Shown: positions 11,554-24,783, numbered from the stretch's first letter. The stretch is 64,000 nucleotides of DNA from Aaosphaeria pasadenensis (GCA_022813625.1 JAKLMB010000011.1:124001-188000); one strand, 5' to 3'. The notes: generated by a model not told the origin, from the sequence alone. Numbers and translations: made by a program.

Positions 11554-14500
11554 GATGTCCTGGGGCTAAGAGGACCCTGAGGCGATAAGTTTGTGAGAGG
11601 GGTAAGGTTTTGGAGCGCGGAATGCTTCGTGGGTATGTATCTGCGATGGTGCAATGTAGTGTGGGGTTGTTCGGAAAACGAGATGGATGAGGACGGGGAG
11701 GGAGAACACTGGCGGAGAATGATCGCGAGGGTATCAAAAAAATTAGGGAAGAGGAAGGAGGGAGAGGAGGGAGAAGTTTTGGAGCCGCACGACAGGCGAC
11801 AAAGATTGAAGGTTTAGGGTAGAGATTGAGAGAGAGAGAGAGATTGGGAAGTGTCGTGTGGTCGTGGAGTGGAAGGTCGAGAGCCATGACGGTTGGCCGT
11901 TCATCTTGCGCTAATCCCCTTATGGCTCTAGCGTTACGCTTGCTATAAAATTGCCAATTCACGAGACGTGATGGTGAAGATTGTTTGTTACACTACGGAG
12001 GTACTACGAGCAACAAAGTACGATACAATGTTTCGCATCTTGCATTTTCAAGTACATGGTTGATTGTTATTATTACTGTACCATTAATCGTATTATATCA
12101 CCATTTTCAAACCCTAGCATCATCACGGGTCAATGTCACGCTTCACGACAAAACTAGGTATTCACCATCCATCATTATTGACCCTCGCCAAAAGTAGGAG
12201 GGAGGTTATGGCAGAACTCTTCAATAATGATAGATTTATGAGGTATACTCACGCAATATTCTCGTCCGTTCCCGTGTCCGTATCTCAAATTTTCAGGTGC
12301 CGGTTTGCCCTACACTACGTGGTGCAGTTTAGTGGCTGTGATGTCCTAGTCGAGTCGAAAGAACTGCCTGGGCCCCTAATGATTCGCTTCATCAGGACAT
12401 GATCAGCTTGATACAAGTAACCAATGACACCTCGGAATTACACGAGAATAACACTTGGGGATGTCGGGAGTTCCACTCCATCTCGCTGTTTTCCATTAAG
12501 GAACGACTGTGTACATACATACGTCCGGAAGGTACTCTATAAGGACTCTGGAGTACCGTGTAACTAATCCACCTCATAATAGCAGCCGCACGTGACTGAC
12601 GAACAGGGTCTTTCGTTCCCACAACCCTACGCCCCACCCGTTCGCTGCCTCTGCAGTCGTGTCTACAATACAAAGTACCTGATGGATGAAAACATAGGTG
12701 CCCGCGCATGCGAAAAGTCGTACGCAGAGGTCGTTGTTGTGCCATCAAGTCAGCAACACAAACCATCATCGAGTATTCTCATATTCCTTGCTTTCGAAAT
12801 TTCGTACAAAGAGCAATGGATTCAACCAGCGGCACAATCCATACTTACAACCTATTCCACATCACAGACTTGTCAACTTTTGGCCTTAACTGTTTGCCTC
12901 TTTGTCTTGACAAGCCACGACCCGCATTCACGTGCACATTCAATAACATTTGCGTAGCTTGTTCATACTCGTGATTTAGCCAGGCGCCACATTGAAACGC
13001 CACGGCTGCGATCTAACACAGTTTCTATGAATAGATCAAACGATCAAGAACCTACCAACGCGGTGCCTTGCTTATCTATTACCATTAATTGATACATCAG
13101 ATTTAGGTGGTTTGGCATCGTGCGATCATGTTATTATGAGAAGTAATAATAATAATTTCTTGTGCGCTCTCTTCGGTGTCGAGAAATCAAATTGCAAGAT
13201 TACCACAAATGGTGTTCGGAGTACATGGTCCATATAGATACCAACTATAGAGTACACATATGGGTTAAGAATAAGAAACATACTGAACAAGACGGTTTGC
13301 TGCCCGCAAACGGGACTTTGACTTTACAAAATATTCATAACGAAAGATCTTGGTCGCAGGCATTGCCAGCACTGTTTTAGACGTGAGAGGCATGCACGAT
13401 ACATCTCGCTCTCGCATGAACTTGACTTGAGGGTAACTGGATGAGTATTCAAGACAATGGCCTAGTTGCCTAGAAACCTTACAACGCCGTTCTTCGCCGC
13501 GTCCTTTTATTATCACCAATTAATCAACCTCGCTGCACTAGTACAAACGGGATTAAATTAACGATGTACTCAGAGCCTCAGATCAAGTAGATCTTATCCG
13601 ATACTTGTATAATTCAGGGCTGAAATTGTGGGCTCTTAATGGTGTTTCGGAATCAAATTGCAGAAAATCATGTCCAGCCAGCAAAACGACTGGCTACACA
13701 CAGGAGCTATTGACAAATTAAACATCACTAGATAGTCCATAGGGTACTTAGTAGTATGGGCATAGGCGGACAATTTCACGGACATCGACGCGAAACGAGC
13801 GCTACGGGCATGCTCTACCCCAATGCCACGGACCACAGCACGCTCAAACCCTAATGCCGAGATGTCTTCAGTGAATATATAATCAATCGGATCCAAAAGA
13901 ACCATGTTTGTGGTTTGTAATTTTGTTCTTTGAACCTGAATTTCAAATTTCGTTTCAGATTTGTATCCACGTATTGATTGACATATTGAACATCTCCTGG
14001 AAACGGCAAACACACTTCTCCCAGTCATTGAGAGATCAAGTTAAGGGAGCGATGAATACAACCAGTGCGCCATTACAATGCTATTGTACATGTCGAAGGC
14101 AAAGTAAAATTATTGAAACGTGGAGAGCGAGAAAGTCACGGTCGGACCCGGTTAGATCAGCCAAAGGTACTTGGTAAGATTTCGGACACAAATTGCATCC
14201 TTTCGCCCCATTGCTATTCACATACGTAAAGAATCGGCTGTAAATGATCGCGAAAGATTTGCACCCGTTCACATTGGTAAACCCCAACTCCAGGCACGTT
14301 AGTTAAGCACTGCAATTTAAGGAGGATTTGCGCACAAGCCTGCCGCATAATTGCTATGGTAACTATGGCGGAAATTACAGAGACAGCTATTGCTAAGTCT
14401 GGAAGAGCATGGAAAAGGAAGACTCCCACTTATATAGCTTCCGTTGTGGATATAAGATATAAGAAATAGTCACCGCTGATCTTCTCGATCCATCACTCGC

Positions 14501-14556
14501 ATTCAAGCATACTCTTCCTTGTATCAAGTTTGCCTCCAAGACCCCCATCCACCACA
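11554..14556. other. 3 kb gene-free divergent spacer
   Basis: This lies between the starts of the phosphatase (-) and the MBL-fold gene (+). The first 400 bases hold GA/CT-rich leader sequence, including a GA run near 11829-11845. From 12000 to 14400 no frame shows domain content, and I saw no long repeat or transposon ends. The region becomes AT-rich with many stops. Confidence 0.5.
14431..14437 (+). promoter_or_regulatory. TATA box of the MBL-fold gene
   Basis: TATATAG lies about 120 bases upstream of the ATG at 14557, a suitable distance for a fungal TATA element. Confidence 0.4.
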
Positions 14557-15635
14557 ATGATTCGCAATACTCTCTTCAGTCTGCTTGCTATTGCGAGCAC
14601 CAGCACCGCTGCTGCAATCAAGAAATGTGACAACTCAACCGGATCTCTTCGCGTGGAGAACTTCCTTAACCCGGCCCAATCACTGGATGTTGTCTCATCT
14701 CTGATCATCGGCTCTGAGGCGGCAGTCATCATCGACCTCCCACTTGCTGTTCCACAGGCAGATGCCCTCGCCCAATGGGTCAAAAACACCACAGACAAAC
14801 CCCTTGTGGCCGCCTTCTCGACCCACAGCCATCCCGATCATTACCTCAGCGGAGCTGCCTTCTTGGCCAAGTTTCCAGAAACAAAGTACTACGCCAACTC
14901 GAAATCTGTCGAACTGATCAAGGGTGAAGCCAACTCGAAGGTATGTCAATCCCACCAGAGGTTCTCATTAAAACAATGACTGCGATGCTAACTCTAATCT
15001 CCAAATAGATCCAACAATGGAAAGGAATTCTAGGCGAGGATAGCATTGTAGACAACGTCACTCTTCCTACACCATACGACTTCACATTCTTCGCCCTCCC
15101 CGGAGACGAAGCAACACCCATATACCTAGTTAGCCCTGTTGTTGGTGACACCATCGACGAGACCGCTTTCTGGATACCGTCAATCTCGACCGTCATCGTC
15201 GGAGACTTGGTCTACTCTCGCACCATGCACTTGTGGGTATCCGACTCGTTGACAACCGCCCTCAGCGAAGCCTGGCTATCCACCCTCGACTTCATCGAGT
15301 CCCTCGGCGCAAAGCGAATCATCCCCGGTCATTCCCTGACTCTCGAAGACTTCGACGCCACCACAGACCTGCAGCACACTCGAGACTACGTGACATTCTT
15401 CAAGGACGAGGTCCAAGCCAAGGGCGAAGACGCCTTTACTCCCGAGGAGATCTTCAGCCTCATCGACAACAAGTTCCCCGGCCTTCTTTCTAACGAGTCT
15501 ACTACCTCGGCTACTCTTCTCAATATCACTAGCGAACAGTTTGGCAAGGACGGAACACGCCAAGCTCATTTCACCGACTTCACGGCCTTCAACAATCTCA
15601 CTGAGCTCAATGGATGGCAGTTGACCAATGCGTAA
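14557..15635 (+). CDS. secreted metallo-beta-lactamase-fold hydrolase
   Basis: Two exons, 14557-14940 and 15009-15635, give 336 aa. The start is the ATG in CACAATGATT. Residues 1-20 (MIRNTLFSLLAIASTSTAAA) look like a signal peptide, so the product is probably secreted or enters the secretory path. The metal motif HSHPDH is at 90-95, matching the HxHxDH signature; VGDLVYS supplies the bridging Asp and IPGHSL a later His. Several N-glycosylation sequons are present, for example NTT and NES. Members hydrolyse esters, lactones, thioesters or lactams; the substrate here is unknown. It lies 775 bases before a ketoreductase on the same strand, but co-function is only a guess. Confidence 0.85.
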
Positions 15636-16409
15636 ATATGATGACGGAAGAGACTCTGCATATAGAATAGGACGGCTACTTTTCTTGTTACATTCTTATA
15701 TATTTCTTCTCCATAGAGCATTCTGGGCGGAGTTATTTTGTATAGCGTCGCGAAAGCATTTGCAATGAAATCCTTGATCAAATCCCAATGGAAAACCCAT
15801 GTCATCCCATGATCCATTCCATTAGTATACTAGTGATTGCAAATGTGTTTTCAACCCTACCTGGGCGTTTCTAATATCTTGACCATAGAAATTCTGCACC
15901 AGTGGGGAGAAGATGTTGACACTACAGCATCGCCGCTTACAATTGAGTTCCTTCAGCTGAGACGATGCTTTTGACAAGGGTAGGATAGTTGATCGGTTCT
16001 TACATCCAATCGAAGAAATACAAGACATAAGCCACGACTCGCACGCTTACGCGCATGCAATGCCAAGTCACTTGTTTCCATGTCTTCGCGACTGTTAATC
16101 TTTAGTTACAACTACATTTTGGACTTCGTAAGAATTAATTCTGGCCGCAGATTAGCGAGCCTGTAAAGCAATTTGTCAAATTCTGTACAGAGATCAACTG
16201 CTCTTATTTAAAATCAAGTTCAGGTCGTTCCCTCTTGTTCGCTCCTCTTTTGACTGACAAAGTAGGCCACCCACGGCGTAAACATTTAGTTCATTTATAA
16301 TCTGACAGCTGACAGTTCAAAGGCACGAAACATTCAAATACCATCCATAGTCCCACTTAACACGATCCTCAAATCTTCAAACGCAGTCCACCTTCTAATC
16401 AACCTAATA
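15636..16409. other. intergenic between MBL-fold and reductase genes
   Basis: No gene is supported. It should hold the 3' end of the MBL gene and the promoter of the reductase. No TATA box or repeat stands out. Confidence 0.5.
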
Positions 16410-17701
16410 ATGTCACAGCCAAGCGGAAGAGTCCTCCTTACAGGCGCCAACGGCTTCATTGCCGCTCACATTCTCTCCCAGCTCATCGAGCATAAATACC
16501 ACGTTATTGCTACCGTTCGCTCCGAATCGAAAGCCCAGGAACTGATTGCACTCCATCCGCAATGGAAGCCACATGTCACATTCACTTACGTTCCGGATCT
16601 TACCAAAGAGGGGGCCTACCAAGCTGCATTCGAAGTAGGCGATGTCGACTATGTTATCCATGCCGCCAGTCCGACAGATTTCTCCGTTACGGATCTGCAA
16701 GAGCAGATGATTAAACCGGCGGTTGAAGGGTGAGCAAGCAATTGGTCCAATGTCGTGTGAAGAATAACAAATAACGAGACTGACCACCACGAAGGACCGT
16801 CGAACTCCTGTCTTCTGCTCATAAATATGGTAACTCATCGCTGAAACGAGTAGTCATACTCGGCAGCGCAGCAGCAGTTCTCGATAGCTTCGAATACACC
16901 ATTAAACCACGAAAGCCATACACCGAGGCTGATTGGAATCCTGTAACCCTCTCCCTCTCTCTCCCACCCCTCAAATCCCCTCTGCGATCCTTTTCGGCCG
17001 TTCACCAAATTCCATGCTCACATACACTCTCAGGTGACAGCAGAGCACGCTGTCAAGCAAGGCAACGTCGTTCTCGCCTACTGCGCCTCTAAGACTCTCG
17101 CCGAGCGAGCCGCATGGAAGTACATGATCGACCACACACCTCACTTCGACCTCGCGGTTCTCGATCCCGTAACTACCATCGGCCCCATGCTCCAACCCGT
17201 CTCGGGCCCTTCCAACATCAACGGGTCGAACCTCTTCGACGTCTATTCCTTCGTTGCCGGACAGCACCAATCGGTGGAAGCCGCCAGATTTCCGTTCTAC
17301 CATTTCGTACGCTCACCCCATCCCACCGTATCGTTCAAATCGAACGCCCCCATACGGCGAAAGTCGGAACTAACGAACCTCAGATCGACGTCCGCGACGT
17401 AGCGCGCGGCCACATCCTCGCACTGACCGTGCCTGCCGCGTCAAACAAGCGCATCATTCTTTCCTCCGGCCTCATTACGCCGCAGCTCGTGGCGAACGCC
17501 ATCCGGAAGAACTTCCCGGATCTGAGGGAGAAGGTGCCGGAGGGAACCCCGGAAGCGATAGTGCCGGCGGATACGCACCCTGGCGATTGGGATACGGCGA
17601 TGAGTCGTGAGGTTTTTGGTGCTGGGTGGGAGTGCATTGGTCTGGAGGAGTGTGTGAGGGATGCTGTGGGGAGCTTTTTGGAGTATCAAGAGAGGTGGTA
17701 G
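16410..17701 (+). CDS. NAD(P)-dependent epimerase / ketoreductase (extended SDR)
   Basis: Four exons fit in phase: 16410-16729, 16795-16942, 17034-17306 and 17384-17701, giving 352 aa. The Rossmann motif TGANGF is at residues 11-16, the TVRS segment around 36-39 suggests NADPH preference, and the catalytic pair is YCASK at 172-176. VDVRD-type sequence (IDVRDVARGH) and a C-terminal FGxxW-like segment complete the dihydroflavonol-reductase/Gre2-like family. Such fungal enzymes reduce aldehydes and ketones. The substrate is not known. The downstream neighbour is convergent (BUD6). Introns are short (65-91 bases) with standard borders. Confidence 0.85.
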
Positions 17702-18535
17702 GGGGTGGTTGGATATATGTATATGCGGAAGAAGGGGTTTTAGGGGAATATTGAATTTGGGATGTGTATGAATTAGGATCTCATCTACAATCTTTGTTTG
17801 TGAACGCTCACTGTTAATCTTGTCTTCGCAGTACTTCTAGAATCATTAGGAAAGCTGTTAGCACTGAGATTGTTCCATTAGTCTCTGTGCGCACCATCAT
17901 GGGATTTATGGTGGAAGAACAACGGATCATGAAGGTTCACACATCACGCGCATCACAGTGTGGCAAGCTCAAGAAGTATCTTCAGTCACGAGCCTCCAAT
18001 GAAAGGCTCCAAATCTCGATTTCTCGCGCACCGTCATCATCTCCTTTGCACGTACTCTGCTGCTTCATAATTATGCCCTGCAAACAAAGGACATGGCTGG
18101 ACTATTCCTTTCCATCCACGCGACCACTGGGGTAAGTGCGTAACCCCATCCCAGTAGCAAACATACCAAAGCCCTGCCCATTTGTTTGCCTATCCTTCCT
18201 TTGTCCTCATCGATATCGAGTCCCACCGTATACTGCAAAGCCTGGGACACGACTCCTACCAGTCAACGAAATTCGAACCATGGTGGTGACCATAAACGCC
18301 ACAAGAACACCGTGCAAGACGCCATGCAATAACGCTCCAATTGAACTCCATGAGGGAGAAAACAAAACAAGCAAAGACAATGTAGGAAATGTGCAATAAG
18401 CATGATCCAGGTGAAAAACACACACATAGAAAGACGAAAATGAAAAGGGGAAAATAATACATCGAGGGGTAAACAGTAGAATGGGACTTTCTCCAGAGGT
18501 ATGGTGGAGTGATGGAAAAGTTATGGAGATATGGC
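17702..18535. other. convergent intergenic region
   Basis: This separates the reductase stop from the BUD6 stop. Both flanks are 3' ends, so terminators are expected here. The frames at 17887-18400 show no domain or codon signal, and I see no gene. Confidence 0.5.
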
Positions 18536-21500
18536 CTAGCGCCCGATGAGGCCCGAGAACCAGTTTGCAATGTGTCTGCTGCTCACACTGGGTGTCATGC
18601 TGAGCGCACTTGCTGGTCGATCTGGAGTTAGGGATTCTGTACGGCCCACGGTAGGAACTGTTTTCCCCCGGGGACGCCCCGATGGAGAGATTCTTGTATC
18701 AACTTTATCCCGGTTTTTAATTCCAAGAAGAACCGATCTCGGGGTGGTTCGCTCGGATGAGGTCGATTTGGAGGAACGTCTGGTTAACGAAGAAGTAGAC
18801 TGTGGGACTGCGGCTCCATCGTAGTCTCCAATTCGAGACAATTCAGATCCTATTCTGGAGCGGGTTGTAGATGGAGTCTCGATGAGGCGGATGGTCGAAG
18901 TGGATCCAAAGTCTGTGCCTATGGTCGGTAGGTTGGATGTGGGAGGTGACAGAGATAATGTAGGCAAACCGACTTTGACCCACGGTCGAACTGTGTAGGC
19001 TCGTGTTGGCGACAATAAGATAGCATCATCTATGCGAGATCAGCATCAAGACAGGGTACGTAAGAGCTAGGATTAGGCAGGGCGATCACCTTCAGGTGAC
19101 TGCACTGATTCATCCTTGGACTCTTCCTGATTTGGTGCTTCATCCCCCTCCTGGCCGTCTTCTTGGTTTTCCTCGTTGGCAGCTTCGGCAGCAGCGGCGG
19201 CTTCGGCAGCTTCACGTTCGGCTCTAGCTTTTTCTCTCGCTACCATTCGCTCGTGATTCTCCTTACGAGACCGTTCGTCCCTCGACTTACGAAGACGCTC
19301 AACCTCTTCAACGCCACCGCTCTTTCTCAATTTCCCTTCCTCTACGAAAGCGCCAAGCTCTCTTTTGAACTCTCCATCACGCCTACTTTCGAGTTCTTTC
19401 TGGCGAGCTTTCTCGGCTCGTTCAATGGCTTCCAAGCGCCCTTCATGGTTTGGCTGAAGAGCCTTGACTTCTCCTAGAACGCCGTCACGAGCTTGGCGAG
19501 GGTCGATGGCTTTATCAAAAGCTGCGGCATTGACTAGATTTCGTCCACTGGCTGAGCGTTGGCCTTTGGCCTGGCCTTGATCGCTTTCGAGATTTTGTTG
19601 CTTAGTAGCCTGTTCTACCAATTCAAGAGTCTGGGCAGCCTTCTCAAGATCATCCTGGAGATCGGCAGCAAGGTCTTCTTGCATAGTAAGTAAGTCTCGC
19701 TCTTCGCAGACAGTTTGGAGTTCCTGCTCCCAAATCTTTGTCCAAAGCGGCTTCTCCTTTGCCAGGTAATCTTGCAGTTTCTTCAGCTCCGCAGTCGCAG
19801 TGGACAGGTCTTTGGCCGTGCCTTCGAGTTGACGGGGTAAAGGTCGCACACCACGCATGACCACATCTTTGCGAAGATCTTCAACAAGATCTTGCAGATC
19901 ATCGACGCGGTTGACGATTTTCTCCGAGTCCTCCTGGAGCGTCTTCTTGCCAGCATTGACGTAGGCACGCCCGCTATCACCATCAAGAGTAGGTAAAGCG
20001 GCTTTGACGGCCGTTGACTTGACGGCAGAAGCCTTCGTGCGAATGGCAGACATGCTCGCTTCAATATCCGCAGCAAACGAAGTATAAGTCTGTCGGACAA
20101 CGGCCAAATCTCGACGAAGTGACTGGACTTCATTGAGTTGGGTGGCGGAAGATATGGACGACTCTGATGTGGGTCCATTTGATGGCATAGGTGAGCGTGG
20201 GGGGAATATAGTCGAAACCCGGGCAGAAGAAATCGTAGGTGCTGCAGCGATGCCAGCAATCTCTTTGGCTGCCTGCTGTTGACGGTCGGCCACACGTTGG
20301 ATAGCGGACTGCTGGTCTTCAACAACAGTCTTGATGCTCTCTACAAGGCGACTCAACCCACCGAACTTGTCATCGATGTGGTTCTTGACCTCGTCGAGCT
20401 GCTCGACATTGAGAACGAGGACTGAGCGGTCTTTGATGTCGCCCATGTCTTCCAGCTCATAACGCACACCAGAGACGGAATCCTGGATATGGATCTCGGG
20501 TAGTTCGCCATTGCGATGAGTGTCCCATGCAAACTTCTCAATGAAAGCCAATTGCAAGCGGCCAGGAGAAAGATCCGACCCATCAGCAAATACGTATTTC
20601 TTGACTTTGCTCTTGTACTGCAAGAACAGGGTGAGCTCTTTACCGGGTTGGGGTGACTGCTCGGGAATGAACTGTTCTGGTTGAGGTGATGGAGTTTTGA
20701 CACGTCGAGAGTTCTGTCTAGCCACCTGACTAGTAGCTTTCGGTTCACTTTTGGCGGGGGACTCTGCTGGGAAATCCGCTGGCTCAGCCAATGGTCCATT
20801 CAGAGTTGCTCCCACGACAGGCGTCTCGCCTTCGGCGCCAGGAAAATTGGGTGATCCAAGTTTATCGTCGGGTGTCTTTTGCAGTGGGCTGTCCTCAGGC
20901 ACCGGCTCTGGAGGAGGCTTAATACTGGGCACGGAACTCTGAGTGCTCTCTTCTGAAATACGTCTGGGTACGCTGGAGCCCTTTTCCACATTCGTATCGA
21001 CGATCGGTCGCTGATTGGATCGCTGGCGGCTATGAAGGAGAGATCCACGAATGCGAACGGCGTTCATCGATTCGCGAACGTCTCTGCCTCGGTTCGGAAT
21101 GGGGGAGTTCTGCACGGCTGGAAGAGGTATGCCGTTCGTACCAAGGTGTTTCTGTATTTGGTATGCAGAGAAACGCCTCGATGCCCTCCTTTCCAACTCA
21201 CCACCCCGCTGCAGCGCAGCCAGTGCATCTTCTTGCTTCGGGGGAGGAGGAGGTGGTGGGAAGTCTGCGGCATAGTTGATGGTTGGTGGCGGGGCAGGAG
21301 ATTTGGGCATAGGATCGTCAGCTGGATAGGGCGCGATGACTGGGATTTGTTGCATTGTGTTGCTGGACATGGAGGAGTCGGTAGAGTGCTGGCTGGTCCC
21401 TGTAGCCCTATTCGAGCGTGGATTCGCTGGTAGGGATTCGTACTTGGTTGGCGAGGCGCGTCCAGGGACTGAAGAAGAGCGCGGCGGGAGAGAGGGACCG

Positions 21501-22170
21501 TCAGCGCCAGGAAGGTCGCCATCTGGTCTGGCGGGTAGACGCGTGCTAGCTGCTCGAGGAGGTTCACTTGCTTCGCCGGTACTGTCGATACTGCCTTGTC
21601 GTTGACCTGAGCCATTGAGAGTGCCGTCCCTCCCCGTACGCTGGCGAAGCCGTTGTTGTTTCTTCTTGAGACCGTGCAGTAGGTTTATGATGATGTCGCG
21701 GATACGCGGCAGGAAGTTATCTAGGCTTTGTTGTGAGGCTTCCTGGCTGAGGGTTTCCTCCAATATTCCACGCAGTAGTTCAGGCACATTTCCAAGGTCT
21801 TGTGTATCCACGCCTATAGCGTTGAAGGCTCTTGAGGCGATGTTGAATTCGTAGCCAAGACGAACGTAAACGTCGGATACTTCGCTCTCGGTGGCGGTTC
21901 CGCGAGACCATAGTGTGAGGGTTTCGAGCAGCTGTTTTGTCGCGACGAGCAGATGTGTGACGCTCTTCTCGATCTGCGACAGCTGTTGTTGTGGCTGAAC
22001 GGGGCTCATGGTGAGTCTGGTGGGCGAACAGAGTGATGGAAAGGGAGGGCAGGAGTGGCAGCAGGAATGTATTGGTATAGAAGAGGAGCAGTACTTACGT
22101 TTTGCGCTCGTCTGGAATGTGAAGAGCGCTGGGAGGACCGAGAACCGGTCTCCTCGTTGTATGTGGTCAT
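18536..22170 (-). CDS. BUD6: Bud6/Aip3 polarity and actin-nucleation factor
   Basis: Three exons fit in phase: 22099-22170, 19090-21994 and 18536-19029, giving 1156 aa. The large exon holds an N-terminal domain with IEKSVTHLLVATKQLLE, a long Pro/Ser-rich middle with polyproline near PPPPPPP, then the AIP3 core beginning at GKELTLFLQYKSKVKKYVF and continuing through coiled coils to a Lys/Arg/Glu helix. Bud6 binds actin monomers and formins (Bni1/SepA) at growing tips and septa. Exon 1 encodes MTTYNEETGSRSS; the join at 21994 is in phase and skips a later ATG at 22009. The last intron joins SPE to DDAILLSPTRAY, adding a 164-codon Ser/Thr-rich tail ending in RHIANWFSGLIGR. Without it the protein would stop at 19073. 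Confidence 0.9.
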
Positions 22171-24783
22171 GCTGGATGCGCCCGCGTGAATCTGGTTCTC
22201 TTGTGGGGAGAGGGGGGTTCCGTTCCGTGGGCGTTTGGTCGTGTGTGATGGTTTGACAGTGATAATGACAGTGTACGAGTATGATGTTCACAGTGCAGTT
22301 GAGTCTCTCAGGCGTGTGACATTCGGAACGAACGTGCAGGGATCGGCTAAACTGGAAAGGGGTTAGCATGCAACCGAAGTTGGCCTTATCTGGGGGGGAG
22401 GGTGGCAGGTGGGTGAACTCGGCCATCCACGGTAGTTAAGAGCGAGCACTCTTCCTTCACACTCTTCGCCTGAAATTGATCATTGCTATTATGTATTTTT
22501 ATTTGCGGGGTTTCAGTATGATTATTCATTGCTGCATTCGTCATAAGAAGTCTTTCGAGTCTGAAAGCGTTGTCCGAATTCCCATCACCTCAATATGTAA
22601 TTGCAACCCTTGGGATTTCCATAGCTTCACCATACACTGCTTGGGGAAATGAGACAGCTTCGATGCGTATGTCTCTGCTTTCAAGCAATCCGCATAGATA
22701 TATTGAGCTTGCCCCTCAGGTCAATGTTGCTTTTCGATACGCTAACTTTTGTACATCGTTGAGACTAACACGATGAAGTGAGACAAGAGAGGGCAATGTG
22801 ATAATGGACAGAGAATGAGCCAAATCAACTACAAGACTGGCAAGTTTGTTCTTGGCGAATATTCTCCAAATGGGCTGCTCGATCAAACCGTGTGTTTGGC
22901 GCAATCATTCATGTGCAGTAGCGGGTTGCAGAGTGGGTCATCGCATTCAATTTTCAATCACTTCTTTAGTGATGGGGGATACTTCCTTCATGTTTGACGG
23001 TCTCGACAGATACTCCAGCACCAAACGAATTATATTACAGTCCACGCACTGGATTCTACTGTGTATGGGTTTGGCCATGGACTGTCGATAGAAATTCAGC
23101 TGCTCTGCTCTGCGTCGTTTCCTTTCCGGTCGTGTCGAATTGAATGGCGCACATAGGCGCATCAAGCAGGCGAATACGACGAGCGTACGATTCATCCACC
23201 GAGAACTACATCGTGAATGGAGGGGTTATTGACGACCTGGTATAGTAGACTCAAATGGACGTGCGAATGAATGCGTGTGAAGCCGGTACTCTGTGCTTTG
23301 CAGTGGTCGGGTAGTCTATGCTCAGGGGCGCCGATTGTATGAACATGTTCAATAATGGCAAGTGCCTGTGGTTGAGTGACGAATGCAACTGAATCGCCAT
23401 AATGCGCTATTGGCAGCAAGCGCCAGAGGACCCTACACTCTAGAAAAATGAAACATAGTACATATCAGTCATTGACGAGGTCTTCCTACAAGTTCCACGG
23501 TTGGCATGTTATGTCTACCGTGAACATAGACAGTACTCAGAAGATGAGGGGCGGGAGTCGGGACAGGACAGGTACATACTTGTCCATACGCGCAAGGTAC
23601 CAGGTACAAGTGGGGTGGGGGCACGTGCTTCACTATTCTCGTAAGATACAGGTAGGGACGTCCCTGTCCAATAAGGAAACGTACATCCGGTCTGTATGTA
23701 TACTCAAGTGCCTGTCGAATTACTTGTTATTGTACAAGTATAATTAGTAGTAACTACTTGTTTATCTAGTGGTTATGATGAAGTACACGGATTGTAGATC
23801 TTGTAGCTATTACGTTCAATTGGGTACCTAAGGTGCTAGGTACTTAGGGAGAAAGTACCTCCCTAGGTACCTACCTACCTAGTAATACAACATCAAATAT
23901 TCCTTGCTCCTCGTGCTCCTTACCCTGGTTGCCCGGGTCATAGATGATTCTATGATGCTCTATCACTACTGTGTACAGTCAGTGTACTGTACGTAGGGAT
24001 TTATGTACAGGTAGCCAGTTATTGGAAATCAATATGGGGGGAGGGGGGGATATTTTAAAGTTCAGCTTCAAACTGTGGGACTGACTCCTCAAAACAGCTT
24101 ACAGGACCACCATAAGAGGTAACAGGCACTGTATTCTCTGCGGTTTGACCCCTTCCGCCTCCATTTTCCAGGCTCTTCCCTTCCTTCCCCACTGATCATT
24201 GACCATTTAGGCTTTAGGATTTGTTTTATTCTCCGGCCTCGCTCTGCTCACGTCACGGTACTTACCTAGGTACTTGTAGTTACTACCTGTAACATCGAAC
24301 CCCTGTTTCGCTCGGCAAAGGCGATATTCTTATTCAGACATTTGATTTGGTCCGCAGCAGTAGCAGCCGCAGCAGCACTCTTAGGTAGGAGGATAGCAAG
24401 TGATGGGGGAGTGAGAAGCAGGCGGCTCAGCCAACCGCACCAGCCTTGTGTTTCATAGTCGCAGATCCGCTCCGCCAAGAAGCTCGCTCCCTCCTCAACT
24501 ACCACATACCACCACTTAACTTAACTTAACTTACTTACTACCTCTCTTACTCTCTACTTCCTCAAATCATTCCACCTCCACCACCAACAACTGCACGAGA
24601 GCCGCCTCACCAGCATCTCTCCCCCCTTCCTCTCGACGCTGTTACGGGGTCGCCTCTCCTTTGTGCATTGCTTTCCCTTATTCCCTTACCCTCCGAAAGC
24701 GACGGGAGGCTCTCCTCCTTGCCCGCTGCTGAACCCACCCTCAACATTACTTTCCGACTCTCCTCCCTCTCCTCCTACTCCCC
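22171..24783. other. 2.6 kb divergent spacer BUD6 / PBP1
   Basis: No gene is supported. It is the shared upstream region of two divergent regulatory genes. GTACCTA-type repeats cluster at 23822-23883 and 24258-24280, and 24500-24660 is pyrimidine-rich, as expected of a fungal leader. Short frames here have no domain content. Confidence 0.5.
23822..23883. repeat. clustered GGTACCTA/TAGGTACC motifs
   Basis: Imperfect palindromic copies of GTACCTA and TAGGTAC are packed into about 60 bases. Similar units recur at 24258-24280 and near 57828-57850 and 58131-58158. Such motifs are seen scattered in intergenic DNA of many filamentous ascomycetes. Function is unknown. Confidence 0.5.

Noticed and set aside
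10997..11962. 321-codon minus-strand frame running through PTC2 exon 2 from upstream
   Set aside because: The added N-terminal part is Pro/Ser/Leu-rich leader and intron translation. The conserved MGQTLSEPVVEK start is in a separate spliced exon.
14530..14556. Upstream in-frame extension of the MBL-fold protein
   Set aside because: It would begin at TTG, not ATG, and would bury the signal peptide. The ATG at 14557 is preferred.
22171..22426. Longer N-terminus of BUD6 from 22426
   Set aside because: The translation is His/Cys/Pro-rich noise. A short exon from 22170 with an in-phase intron gives a credible start.
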